Positions 24,071 to 35,351 of a stretch of 64,000 nucleotides of DNA are shown here, in pieces (the first letter of the stretch is position 1; each line of letters starts with the position of its first letter). The stretch is from contig JBAKBP010000185.1 in NCBI GenBank assembly GCA_037953745.1, positions 248,001 through 312,000 of the forward strand, written 5' to 3'. The notes under the pieces are model-generated. The model was not told the origin of the DNA, ran no database searches, and worked only from the letters and a program-made list of their open reading frames with translations. The DNA comes from Lithodes maja (lineage: Eukaryota > Arthropoda > Malacostraca > Decapoda > Lithodidae). The position numbers and the translations under genes are program-made.

Positions 24071-24219
24071 CAAGCACGATGCGAAGGCCAACGAGGGCCG
24101 CAGGGCCCCAACCGAGCCCAAGCGGAAGCCGGAGACAGGTAGAGGGACCGGACTCGGGCACCACCGCGGCAACCGGGCGGACCAAGCCCGTGCCGGCCAC
24201 AGAGGCGCGAGGAGCCCGA

Positions 24220-25760
24220 CGCAGCCTGGCGAGGACTGGGCACAGCAACAGCGCGTCTGGGGGCGGAAAGATGGATATCGACCGCCACCCGTACCAGGCC
24301 ACCATGAAAGCGGCCGGACCCTCCCCGGAGCGCGAGGCCGGAGGGAGAGGTCCAAAGGCAACTGGCGCGGCACCCCCGATGCGAACAAGGCGACCTCCGG
24401 AACACCTCAGGAAGCCGCGAGGTCGGTGAACACAGTCCGTTGCAACGCCCATTCAACAAGAACGCCCTGCCCACACGACAGGGCGGCCGCCCACAGGGTG
24501 GCCGGCCCGGGCAGGGAGGAGGCATGCAAGGAGAAGGGTGTCGGGCCGCGAGGAAGAACAACTCCACCGAGACCCCCAATAGAGTCAACGACCTGGAGGA
24601 ACCCCCGCAGAAGGAAAACAGGGGACAGCCTGTCTGAGTGTCTAACCCGAAGGCCACCGACTGACCCCGAAGGGCCAGCGCGGGGACCCGCAGGAAGAAC
24701 TGAGGAACCAACAGTCCGAGGGCATAGATGGGTAAGGGGAGGGAGACCCACCCATCAGCCAGGAAGTGGACGGCCCAGGTTCGATCGGGAACCCCACCCA
24801 ACCTCGCTCGACGGATCTGTGGCTACCCAGACCGTCGGCGAGGGGGGCGGACCAGGGCACAGCCGCAGAGAGCGAGCCCGGAGCAACCCAGAGACCGAAG
24901 CGGCAGCGAACGGGACGCAGGAGCCGAACCAGAGGGGCAACGGAAACATCACGGGGCCCATGAGGAGGAGGCGGAGGAGCCAGAGGCACCCTAAGGAAAG
25001 GGGCAGAGCGGCCCAAAGCAGCGAACCCACGAACGAGTCCCACGAACGAGTCCCAGAGCCACCCCAGGAGGGAGACCGAGTGCAACACGGCGAAGACCGT
25101 CCACCGAAGGAGCACCGCGGTCGGCAGACCCCGGGTCACCGTAGCGCCGGAGAAAACCCATGCGAGAGCGACCCATGGCACGACACGCGACGGGGTCAAG
25201 CGTGAAACGGGAACACCAAAAGGGGAACCCTAACCGTGCGACGGTGCGAACGACTGTGAGGGCGGCGCCAACGCACAGGCCGAGGGCTTCGGAAACAACC
25301 AACCAGTCGGCCAAGGAAAACAGGAGCTGGAGCCCGCTCCTGAGGAGAGGACCCAGAGCCTGCCCCACATGTGCGGAGAAGAGCCGCGGCGCGATGTGGA
25401 GACCGAAGGGAAGGCCGGCGAACAGGAACACACGATCGGAAGTCCGAACGGCCAAGAATCGCTGGAAGAGAGGATGGAGAGGAACGAGCCAAGACGCATC
25501 CTGGAGGGCACAGGCCCAGGCGTACCAGGGGTACCGGCAGCATCCGAAACCGAGTGAGCAGGACGCGCCCGGTGAGGGCCGACAGAACCACCAACGGTCG
25601 CATCGCGTCGCAGTTCGACGGGACCAGAAAGACACGGGAGAGGAAAACCGGGCGACCGGCGATCAACCCCCTCGACGCTACCCAGCTCGGGCATGGAAGG
25701 GAGCACGTGGGCCACGTCCGAAGAGAAGGGCCGGCGGCGGTGACAAGAGCGGAAAGGGGG
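24220..25760 (-). pseudogene. DIRS RT/RNase H remnant, copy C
   Basis: Aligns with copy D RT; the catalytic block is SLADW. In the stretch matching D 53002-53312, 43 of 64 sense adenines are substituted (about 22 to C, 17 to G, 4 to T). Non-functional. Confidence 0.88.
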
Positions 25761-26029
25761 CGAGACGCCCACCACCAGGGGAGACCCCACCACGCAACCC
25801 GCCGCCCCCAATGTCCCTCGCGGCAACCGAGGGGTGCAAGGGCAAAAACAACCCGAGGGAGCACCCGAGAGGAGGGGAGCGACCCGGTCGGCCAGGCGAG
25901 AAGGAGAACAAGGAGGCCGACCCAGAGAACTACACATTGTGTTGACGCGGAGGTACCCTCGGTACGGGCCGTGCGGGCACGAGCGCCACGTCGACCTCTA
26001 CCCCCCCCCCCCCAACCCCAGGCCGGCGC

Positions 26030-28645
26030 GGGGCAGACCACGTCGAAGGGCGGCCGGAAGTGGAAGGACGGCCAGCCCCGACACAGCGGGGATGAAAAGG
26101 GGCAAGAACAGAAGGGCGAGGCGGAATCGACGCACTGGCCTGCAACGTCCCAGTCCTGCGGCCGCGCAAGGCGGCAGCACGTGTAGCAGCACCCCGAAGA
26201 GGACCGGCAGAAGGAAGGGACTGAGAAGACCCCGCGTGCGACACAGCACGACGGTGCGTGACGGAAGCAGGGAACGCAATGACACAGCGCGTCGTCGCGT
26301 GTCGGAAGCAGGGGCCGCCGCCAGAGAAGCGAGCATACCCAAGCAACCAGCTGAAACAACCCCGACGTATGTAGCGCAGAGTACAACAAACCCTGACGAA
26401 TATCCAAGGGGGCCGGCCGGCAGAACGAGGACCGCACTGTCGGGCGGCGCCGAGTTGCCGCGCACAAAACCGCCTGCAGCTCGGGAACCAAAGACACCGC
26501 GAGCCGAAGGCGGACCCGCAGAACGCGGTCCAAACCCTCGCGAAGAGCGCCTGGCGCAGACGCCCCGAAAAGCCGCAGGCGGGAACAGACGGCTGGAGGG
26601 AACCGAAAGACAAGACAAGAAGTCAGTCACCCTCCGTCGCAAGGGAAAAACCGTGGCGACAGAGGCCTGATCCGGGGGAGAGAAGAACGGGGTAGCAATA
26701 GAACAAAGTTCAAGAATGGGCGCGCCCATCCAGGACCAGAACGCTCCGGCCAACCTGCCGACAGACACAAGAGGAGGCAAAAGCAGGGACGACCCCAGTC
26801 CAACGTCAAGGCGAGTAACCTAAGGGAGGGACCGAAGGAGAGCCGTCGACGGAACGGTGTGAAGGCGAAGGCCACAGCAAACCAGGCCTCCAAGGGGAGA
26901 GGGCGACCGAGCATGACGGCGAAGCCAGGCGTACCGGCGCCGCACAAACCCGTCCCATAGGAGGACAGACCCGTCAACACAGCCAGGGACTGAACAGCCG
27001 GAAGGAGGTCAGTGCGGCTGAAGTCTGACCAGAGCGGAGGCCTGCAGAAGGGAGCGGGACCGTAGCAGGGGTAGGAAAGGCGAGGCGCTGAGGGGGAGGC
27101 ACCGCCAAGAAGCGCGAGAAGAGGGAGGCGGCCAACGACGCCAAGCACCCGTCGAAGCGTGACACAACCCAGTCCCGCAAAGCCAACAATCGAACCGAGA
27201 GAGGCGACCCCTCCCACCCCCCCCCACCCAGAAGGGTCGGTCCGCAGGGACAAGCGTGAGCGGGAGCGAGACCCACGACACGAACCAGCAGCGGCGCGGC
27301 CCAAGGAAGGCGAGCGACGACGGCCGCGTCACCGTAGAGGGACCCGTCCCCGAACACGAACGGCCGAGGGGGAAACAGCACCATCCCCCACTTCCAGCGA
27401 CACGGCAGCACCCGAGAAAAGGGGGACCCCGAAGCCTCACCGAGGCAAGAGGAGGGGTACCCCCCAGGCGAGACGGGAAGTGAAGGGCAGGAAGAGAAGA
27501 AGGAGGAGGAGCAGGACGACGGGAGGGGGAAGGCTGGCCGGGTGAAAGGAGGCCAGAAGGAGCCGCAGGGGGAAACAGAGCAAGGACCCCCGGGGCTGAG
27601 AGAACAGGGCGGCCCGACACCGAGGCGGAGGAGGGAGGGACCCCCACCGCGGGACGAGACCGTGAAGGAAGAAGAGGCACTGAAGCAGGTGAAGGAGGAG
27701 AAGCAACGACACCCAGGCGGACCCTCCTGGACAGTGTAGGAGGGAGCAGAGGGCCAGCGACAGCACGAACAACCGCGTGCGGAGAGGACAACGGAAGAGG
27801 AAGTCGTCTGGGCTAGGAAAGCGGGCGGAAGGGAGGAGAGCCCCTATCCGTAGAGGCCAGGGGAGGGCGCATAGGAGCAGAGCCGCTAACCCCGGCCTCA
27901 GGGCGAGAACCAAGACGAGGGCGACGGGCGACGTCAAGGCGAACAGAAGGACGACGAGGGGCAGGAGCGAGGCGAGCGAGAGCGTGGAGGCTTAGGTTGA
28001 CCAGTAGCGTAGGGGAACCATATGATACCCAGCCCGCCTTGTACCATGTGTGCCAACCCCAGATGGGACGGCACAACGTCGTCCACGAATTCCAGGTACC
28101 TATGTACAGCTAGGTGAACTGAGGCTAACACATGAAAGGAGACAAGCCCAATTCGGCACCGCCCGGTCTGGGAGGGAACCCCCGACCCCTCGCGAGTGAG
28201 ACGAGAGCGCCACCTACGAGGCTACGGGCTGGGGTGAACGGCCGGCAGTCGGGTCAGGGATACCCAGGGTGACGCGGAACCGGGTGGCAACAAAAGCCGG
28301 GGAACGGCGGCCCACAGGCCCAATGTGGCGGGAGACCATCGGCCACACCGACGGAAGGGAAGCAGAGGCCACAGCCACCGCCGAGGAACCAGGGCCATGG
28401 AGCAGCACAACCACCAGGGCCAGACACGGGCCACACAGAGCAGGGAGGTAGGCCGTAGAGGACACAAAGAGCGAGTGGCGCAAGCAGGACATGTGGCTCA
28501 CCAAGCACGGGGAGCGACAACCAAGGCGAAAGCAAAGCAGCCGACCAGCACGAGAAGAACACACACCAGAATCAGCACGTCGAAGGTGTAAGTGTAGAGA
28601 ATGTCCAAGAAGAACCAGGGAAGGAGCATGGGGAAACAGGAACAC
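26030..28645 (-). pseudogene. DIRS gag remnant, copy C
   Basis: Same organisation as copy A gag, with the 420-bp deletion and frame breaks. Long ORFs in all frames here are shadows of the stop-depleted sequence. Confidence 0.87.
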
Positions 28646-28873
28646 ACATGCAAACAGGCATCTGTACTCACCCTAAACCGGGAGCACAGAGGTAGGTGAG
28701 GAGGGCGGCCGAGGCGGAAGAGCATCAGCAGAACCTGCAAAGATGGAGAAAGTGTTAACCACCACTCAACATCTTATATGCAGGGCCTATAACACCAGGA
28801 AAGTGTATACACCAATATAGTATCAGGCAACAATATGACACAAAAAAGGGTCAACAGTGAAAGCCAACTATAA

Positions 28874-29018
28874 CCGCAAATTTGCGGGCCAATGGAGGTA
28901 GATCCGTACCGACACAAACCCCCCACATCGTCACGCGACCCCCCAGCGATCTCCGCAAATTTGCGGGGAGCCGAAACGACCCAGAGGGCCGAATCGAGCA
29001 CTCCGCAAATTTGCGGGA
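28874..29018 (-). promoter_or_regulatory. Palindrome cluster in DIRS copy C leader
   Basis: Three perfect CCGCAAATTTGCGG palindromes, with the spacing of copy A. Confidence 0.8.
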
Positions 29019-29994
29019 CCTGCCAAGAGGGCCCGGTGCCGAACAAGCGAGAGGGGCGTCTAGGAAAACCAAAAAAGGCCGGCAAACAAGCGTCAACTCC
29101 TTATGAACTCCAAGCGAAGATGACCGTGACCATCTAGCTGAGCAGTGTCTTCCTTGATAATATCCTGACTCGACCGGTCAAGGGAGAGGCAAGGAAGGCA
29201 CACCAGGGGAGAGGAGGCACATCCCCTGGGAACCACCCAACCCACAGAGACAGAGCAAAGCCCATGAGGAGAAGTGGCAGGTTGGGTGGTTTGGCACAAC
29301 AGGGGCCCCCGTGGGGTACCCCAGGATTGGGCAAAAGTTATGAAAGGATGGAGGTGAAAACAGGAAGGGAAACACAAAAAACCAGTAATGAAACTGGTGA
29401 GAAAAAGGGTGGCCTAGCCGCGAGTAGAGAATGTGTCAGGGGCGAAAAAACCCTGTGGAGTGAGGGAGAGGCCCCCGTGGGGTACCTCTGGGTATCACGA
29501 ACCACTAAGCGCCCAGGCCCTTGAGACACAGTGAAGGCTCGAAAGGGGGGACTCGGGAATAACGCTAGTTATGCGGCTGACACAAACCTACAAACAGCAC
29601 CGCCACCACGAAATCTCAGATTGTGAACCAACTGTACACCTAGGCTATGAAAAAAATGAGAACTCATAAGGGCATAGCAATTCCTGAATGATAAACAAGC
29701 TAGGCTAATCGAAGCTAAAAGCTAAACTATGCCCAGACTAACAGGAAAAAAGAATATGAAAAGAGAAAGAATGAAAACATATAGACGGGGAACGCCAAGC
29801 GCCCCCGTACCTTCGGTAGCTATTTCCACACGCGTCTCCATTAAACACACTAAGGAGCCCATTTAGGTGTGTCCTAGATCACGTAACATCTGTCTAGCAA
29901 AAAGAAGGCCAGAAAAGCCGAAACGAACCTAAAACAGGGTGAATTGAAGGAGTACAACAAAAGCGGACTCAATCAATGGAGGCGCGTGAAAAAA

Positions 29995-30295
29995 TGATAA
30001 CAAGAGAGGGTCGCTCATGCGCACGTTCGACAGTGATCTGCACATGACGGAACACGGGATGGGCCTTAAGCGGTAACTAAGGTAAACCCCTTTTTCTTCT
30101 CTTCTATGCTTTTTTCACCTTCGGTGGTAGTTTTGGTTAATGTACAACGTCTCCTAGAGCAAGATAAGGAGTAGACTCTAGACGTTTTCTTTTTAACCGC
30201 GGTTGGAATGACGACATAGCAGTCAAAATAGACAAGTCGTCATTGCAATTAGGTTAATAGCCTTGACGTTGGATTTGCCAAGACTACTAACAAAT
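29995..30295 (-). repeat. 5' inverted terminal repeat of DIRS copy C
   Basis: Near-identical to the other copies; abuts the LINE-2 leader at 30296. Confidence 0.92.
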
Positions 30296-30363
30296 AAGTT
30301 TTTTTAAAGTGAGTTTAGTGTTTTTAAAGTGAGTGAAGTGATCTGAAGAAAGTGATCGTCACC

Positions 30364-31479
30364 ATGCCTCGTGCCTGTACGAACTGCGCCAGTAGGTTTG
30401 GTGCTTCCATGTTTGCTCCTGCCGATCCACAAGTCTGCCGACTCTGCCAGCAACGAGAGGATTTGACAGCAAAATTGGATGAAGCCCACAACAAAATCAA
30501 CGCCCTCACCAGGAAGCTGGAATCACTCCAAGAGTTTGTAACACTCAATGTTGGAGTATCACTAACTCCAATTGTTTCAACTCCAGCATCCACCACCGCC
30601 CCAACATCATCTGCCAACAATCCAACACCTGCAGTAGCCACTGCAGCAGTTGCTTCTGACAAACCTGAGCCGACATCAAACCAGGACAGCCGCCCTGTTC
30701 ACCTTAGTCTCTCCCCCACTCCTCGTGCAAGAAGCCTGCTAGCACGAACAGTACCAACCCCTCGGCCCCGTTCTAACCACTCCTCTCCCCGACCTGTACG
30801 CAGAGTCCTGCCACCACAGGTTTCCGGATTTACACCAGTGAGGAACGGTGCACGGCCAACGCAGAAAAGATCTCATCTACCAGTCACAATGTCAAACAGA
30901 TTTGAGATATTGGTAGAGATGGAAGACGGACCAGAAGAGACCAGGCTCGTTGGGGATTCCATCCTACGAGGATAGGTCGAAGAGTTCTGCGACAGAGTCC
31001 CAAATCAACGAAAAAGATTTTGCATCCCAGGAGCTGGACTGGACGACATTGTGGAAGCCTTCGAAGATACCACAAAGGATGCAAATGAAAATACCCTTTT
31101 TGTCATCCATGCTGGTTCAAATGACGTCATGAGCACCAGATCCGAAGAGTTGATGGAGAAATATCGCAAGATGATCCAGCACTACAAAAACAAGTCAAGG
31201 AATATCATAATCTCAGGCATTCTCCCCAAGATCGACGCACCTGACAAATTCTACGACAAGGCCTTCAGCACAAATAGCCGACTAAAATATTTGTGTCTGA
31301 GGGAAGAAGTTGAATTCATCAACCTCTGGGACAACTTCTACAACCAGCCTACTCTGTTCCGCAAGGATGGCACTCATCTAAACCCTGTGGGTTCAGCACG
31401 CATGGGTCGTCTCCTACACGAAGCAGTCCGCAGCCATGGATCAAAAAACGCCATCCGAGAAGAAGCAGCAGTGACATAA
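30364..31479 (+). pseudogene. LINE-2 ORF1, zinc-binding and SGNH esterase protein
   Basis: About 371 codons from MPRACTNC. N-terminal CxxC..CxxC pair (CTNC and CRLC), a probable coiled coil (about residues 40-60), a Pro/Ser/Thr-rich linker, then an SGNH/GDSL esterase: GDSIL block (about residue 199), HAGSND block and DGTHLNPVG block. Such esterases are known in ORF1 of CR1/L2 LINEs. One in-frame TAG at 30973-30975 directly follows GDSILRG; the frame continues unchanged, so a single C-to-T change from CAG is likely. ORF2 follows after about 80 bp. Confidence 0.85.
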
Positions 31480-31606
31480 ATCATCCAACGCCAAGCAAAA
31501 AACAGAGGCAACCGAGGACCACCAGTGATAAGGACCGAAGACAGCGAGGACCGAGGACAGCCATGAACATAAATGTAGATCCGACAAGAACCAAAAATAT
31601 TATTAA

Positions 31607-32220
31607 CCTAACAAGTGCGCATGGGGGTAATTGAAAACGTCCCCCTGTGCTGACGTATTTGAGGTGTTTCCGTCACTAAAATATTCATTGTACCATTAAT
31701 AGCATTAATAATTATCCATATGCGCCTATTATGGGTTGATTATAAAGGTATTAACCTGAAACAACAATAAAACGAGTGAAAACAGCGTTTGGATGGTCAA
31801 AATCGGAGATATAGCCCGCGAGTTGTATAATGTATGGGTGAGGCAAACTGCTTTCCCGCCAATTTCCCCCAAGGCCACTGAGACACAGTCGATCGATACT
31901 CTCTCTCTCTCTCTTGCACTCGCTTGCCATCAGTGATGACAACACCCTGCTTGCAACTCGCTAATGTTAGCACGAAAATATACCTCAGAATAAGGGAATA
32001 ATAGGGAAAATAGGTGATAACTGAAGGAGAGGAGGAAAGTGGGGAAGGAGGGGAGGTAGAGGACTGAGATTTTGCATGGCCCAGGGGCCAAAAAATATAT
32101 ATTTTTTTTTTTTTTTTTTTTTTTTCGATGTCAAAAGTTGATTTTTTATTTTACTTACTCTCAAGAGTCTTCCCGCAGTCCGCCGGGGGAACTCTTAAGA
32201 GTCTCCCCGCAGCTCCCGGG
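31607..32220. mobile_element. TTAA-flanked MITE (piggyBac type)
   Basis: 614 bp between TTAA at 31603-31606 and TTAA at 32221-32224. LINE-1 has a single TTAA at the equivalent place, so TTAA is the target duplication. The element starts CC and ends GG, and the ends have only weak inverted similarity. It holds a T tract at about 32101-32125 and repeated aagagtct..ccccgcag blocks near the right end. No coding capacity seen. Confidence 0.75.
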
Positions 32221-32237
32221 TTAAAGAGCGTTCCGCG

Positions 32238-32988
32238 AGTTCTAAAATAACAAATTTAAAGGTTTTCTATGCAAACGCTCGTAGCATACGCAATAAATTT
32301 TCAGATTTAGAGGAGCTAGTGTTTACAGAAAATTATGATGTGATTGGCATAACAGAATCTTGGCTCAATACAAAAGATAGAGACTTTTTAGCAGAGTATT
32401 CACTTCCCGGTTATGTAATGTTTGAGAAAAGCCGAATAAATCGAAATGGAGGTGGCGTTTTACTTTATATCAAAGAAAGTCTTAACCATACCCTCTTGTC
32501 AAAACCTCAAATTGTGAACGTCGACACATCTTTTGTGCTAATAAAGAATAATAAAGGTACAAAAATAATACTTGCGTTAATATACAGACCTCCAGCTCAA
32601 TCAGTGCAAACTGACCGAGAAATTTACGAACAAATTGCAGATGTAAGTAACTCACAAGATACCGTAATTTTTGGCGACTTTAATTTACCTGTGACCAAGT
32701 GGGGCGATACTCTTACTTCACACTCCGGACATGACTTGTATACGAACTTGCAAGAGAGTTCGCTTTATCAATTTGTTCGAACACCGACCCGTGGTAATAA
32801 CGTTCTTGACATTGTACTTGCAACAAAAGAAGACTTAATAGAGAATTTGAATGTTGGTGATGAATTCAGTAACAGCGACCATCGTACGATAACTTTCACT
32901 TTAAAGTTTACTAGTAACGAACCAAATAGTAGCATAGAAAAAGTCCCTAATTTCAAGAAAGCAAACTTCCATAAACTTAGAGCTATGT
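32238..32988 (+). pseudogene. LINE-2 ORF2, endonuclease part
   Basis: Begins at the block matching LINE-1 ATLKVFYANARSIRNKF and continues through ITESWLN, RINRNGGGVLLYI, IFGDFNLPVTKW and NSDHRTITF, the conserved APE endonuclease blocks. It ends at LRAMF where the piggyBac element inserts. Continues at 38407 and 38585. The frame is open across this part. Confidence 0.9.
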
Positions 32989-33339
32989 TTAACCCTCCAG
33001 CCCCGGGGGCTATAGCTCGCGACTGTGCTGCGGTACCGGGTGTTTTGACGATCTTTGGCCTATGTTAACTACTCTGTAAGTCAATGAATATGGCATGTAA
33101 TGTTGTGAATAAAAAAGAATAATGTTCCACAAACCTTCCTCTGTCGAATGGCGTTGAGTAGAGGTCTCTAGCCCCTCTGGTTGCATAATGGTGAGCGCGG
33201 GAAGACGAGTGCTTTTATGCGGCAAATTCTTCCCGCGTTCGAACGCGTCGCCCCGGCCATGGCTACGACGCACCTAGCCGCTCGTCGCGCCAAAGTATTT
33301 ATCTCCCTTAGACGATTTTAGTGTTTGATATTGAGAATG

Positions 33340-34090
33340 TGATGTTTATTTGATATTTTCTAGTTATTTTGAGGCCAATTATATAAAATATGTTTATTAG
33401 GGTATCACTGTCACTGATATTGCTAATTTTCACTCGATACCGTACATTTTATTAGTAATTGAGGTAGGTTATTGTTGTATTAGGCACTGATTATTCGTTA
33501 TTACAGGTGTTTATTATTCTTTGGTCATCAAGTATTGTGTCTTGTGTCACTTTCACTTTGATAAATATGCTTTAGAGTGTCACTGTCACTGATAATGCTC
33601 ATTTTCACTCGATACCGTACATTTTATTAGTAATTGAGGTAGGTTATTGTTGTATTAGGCACTTTTTATTCGTTATCACAGGTGTTTATTATACTTTGGC
33701 CATCAAATATTAGGTCTTGTGTCACTTTCACTTTGACAAATATGCTTTAGAGAGTGTCACTGTCACTGATAATGCTCATTTTCACTCGATACCGTACATT
33801 TTATTAGTAATTGAGGTAGGTTATTGTTGTATTAGGCACTGATTATTCGTTATCACAGGTGTTTATTATACTTTGGCCATCAAATATTAGGTCTTGTGTC
33901 ACTTTCACTTTGACAAATATGCTTTAGAGAGTGTCACTGTCACTGATAATGCTCATTTTCACTCGATACCGTACATTTTATTAGTAATTGAGGTAGGTTA
34001 TTGTTGTATTAGGCACTGATTATTCGTTATCACAGGTATTTATTATACTTTGGCCATCAAATATTAGGTCTTGTGTCACTTTCACTTAGT
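33340..34090. repeat. Tandem array of about 177-bp units
   Basis: About four units. The landmark cgtacatttt starts at 33441, 33616, 33793 and 33970, giving periods of 175, 177 and 177. Units contain tcactgtcactgataatgctc and ttgaggtaggttattgttg. They lie inside the piggyBac element; no ORF. Confidence 0.9.
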
Positions 34091-34254
34091 TATATGATTT
34101 GTAAACGTTTTATATACAATTTATTGTGTCTTTTTTCACTGATTTATATATTTCTATAGGTTCTAATCATATGAATGTCACTTGGTATATACATATGTGT
34201 CACTTTCACATATTATTATGGTGGAATTGTATTTGTATCAATTTTCTCATAATA

Positions 34255-35247
34255 CAGTAAACTTCCGTTAATCCGAAGGGCAGCGGACCGGCCCTCGTTC
34301 GGATTAGTGGATTTTTCGGATTATCGGACTTTACCCCTATGAACCTGTGCATGACGAAAACATTGAGACATTAGGCCACCCAAATGACACAATGGTGCAC
34401 ACACACATATCATATGTTCATGAAATCACTTCAAAAGTTTACCATTGTCATTGTAGCCTATTACCTACTTCAAAACATTCAGATTAATGGTCAAAGGAAT
34501 CTGCTGATATAAACGTCTTCTTCTTCTTCCGTCTACTAGCGAGTTTGTCTTGCTCTTGAAGATCAGAATGTGGTTCGGGAAGTAATGCCTTAACAACGGC
34601 ACTTCCCTGAGAAGTTCTTGTAATTTTCCTTTTGTGATTTTCCTTTTGTGATGTGCTCTGTTATATTATATTGTATTGAAAGCACCCTTGTCTTGTTGTC
34701 TTGAAAGCACCCTTGGGACGCTCCGATCACTGAACTATAAATAGTAGCGTATCGGAACGTCCAAAGGTGCATTTTCAAGCTCAAGGCTAATACATCCAAA
34801 GGTGCATTTTCAAGCTCAAGACTGAATGCGCTTGCAGAAAATGCGGTGCAAGCCAGTAGCGCATCGGAGCGTCCCAAGGATGCGTTCAAGAGCAAAACAA
34901 ACTCTCTAGCAGACGATGTGGAAGAAGAAGAAGAAGAAGAAGGTGTTTACGTTTATATCAGTAGCTTCCTTTGACCATTAATCTGAATGTTTTGAAGTAG
35001 GTAATAGGCTACAATGACAATGGTAAACTTTTAAAGTGAATTCATGAACATATGATATGTGTGTGCTCCATTATGTGTCATTTGAGTGGCCTAATGCCTC
35101 AAAAAGGGGACTTTGGGACTTCTTGAAATTCGGACCAACTTCTTGAAATTCGGACCATCGGGTGAATTCGGATTTGGCCTCAAATTGAAAAATTCGGACT
35201 ATTGGGAGATTCGAATCATCGGTCGTCGGATTAACGGACTTTTACTG
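34255..35247. mobile_element. Tigger/pogo-like foldback MITE
   Basis: 993 bp with TA on both sides (34253-34254 and 35248-35249). Ends CAGTAAACTTCCGTTAATCC and the inverse of CAGTAAAAGTCCGTTAATCC, resembling pogo/Tigger termini. The inverted arms are long: about 34255-34530 pairs with about 34928-35247 (for example tttgaagtaggtaataggct inverse). The centre has repeated aaaggtgcattttcaagctc blocks. No transposase. Confidence 0.85.
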
Positions 35248-35351
35248 TACATGACTTTTGTATTACAATAAATTGGTTTTCTTCCACTTTTTGCCTATAT
35301 ATAATTATAGTGTACATATTGTCATTTTATTTGGCAATTTCAGTATGATTA

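Larger units (their letters stand above)
22131..30295 (-). mobile_element. DIRS retrotransposon copy C, complete, hypermutated
   Basis: About 8.17 kb, the same architecture as copy A but inverted. It shares with A the gag deletion, most substituted adenines and the terminal-repeat-like patch in gag (26794-26820), so A and C have one mutated ancestor. Differences from A include a 24-bp deletion near 25509, a direct duplication near 25030-25055 and a deletion near 24225. It splits the LINE-2 5' UTR. Confidence 0.93.

Noticed and set aside
25197..25505. ADAR editing, APOBEC or CpG decay as the cause of the DIRS substitutions
   Set aside because: ADAR gives A to G only, yet A to C is the commonest; APOBEC and CpG decay act on C; the strand bias also excludes GC-biased gene conversion.
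33340..34090. CRISPR array
   Set aside because: Units of 177 bp repeat as a whole, without short repeats and unique spacers, in eukaryotic DNA.
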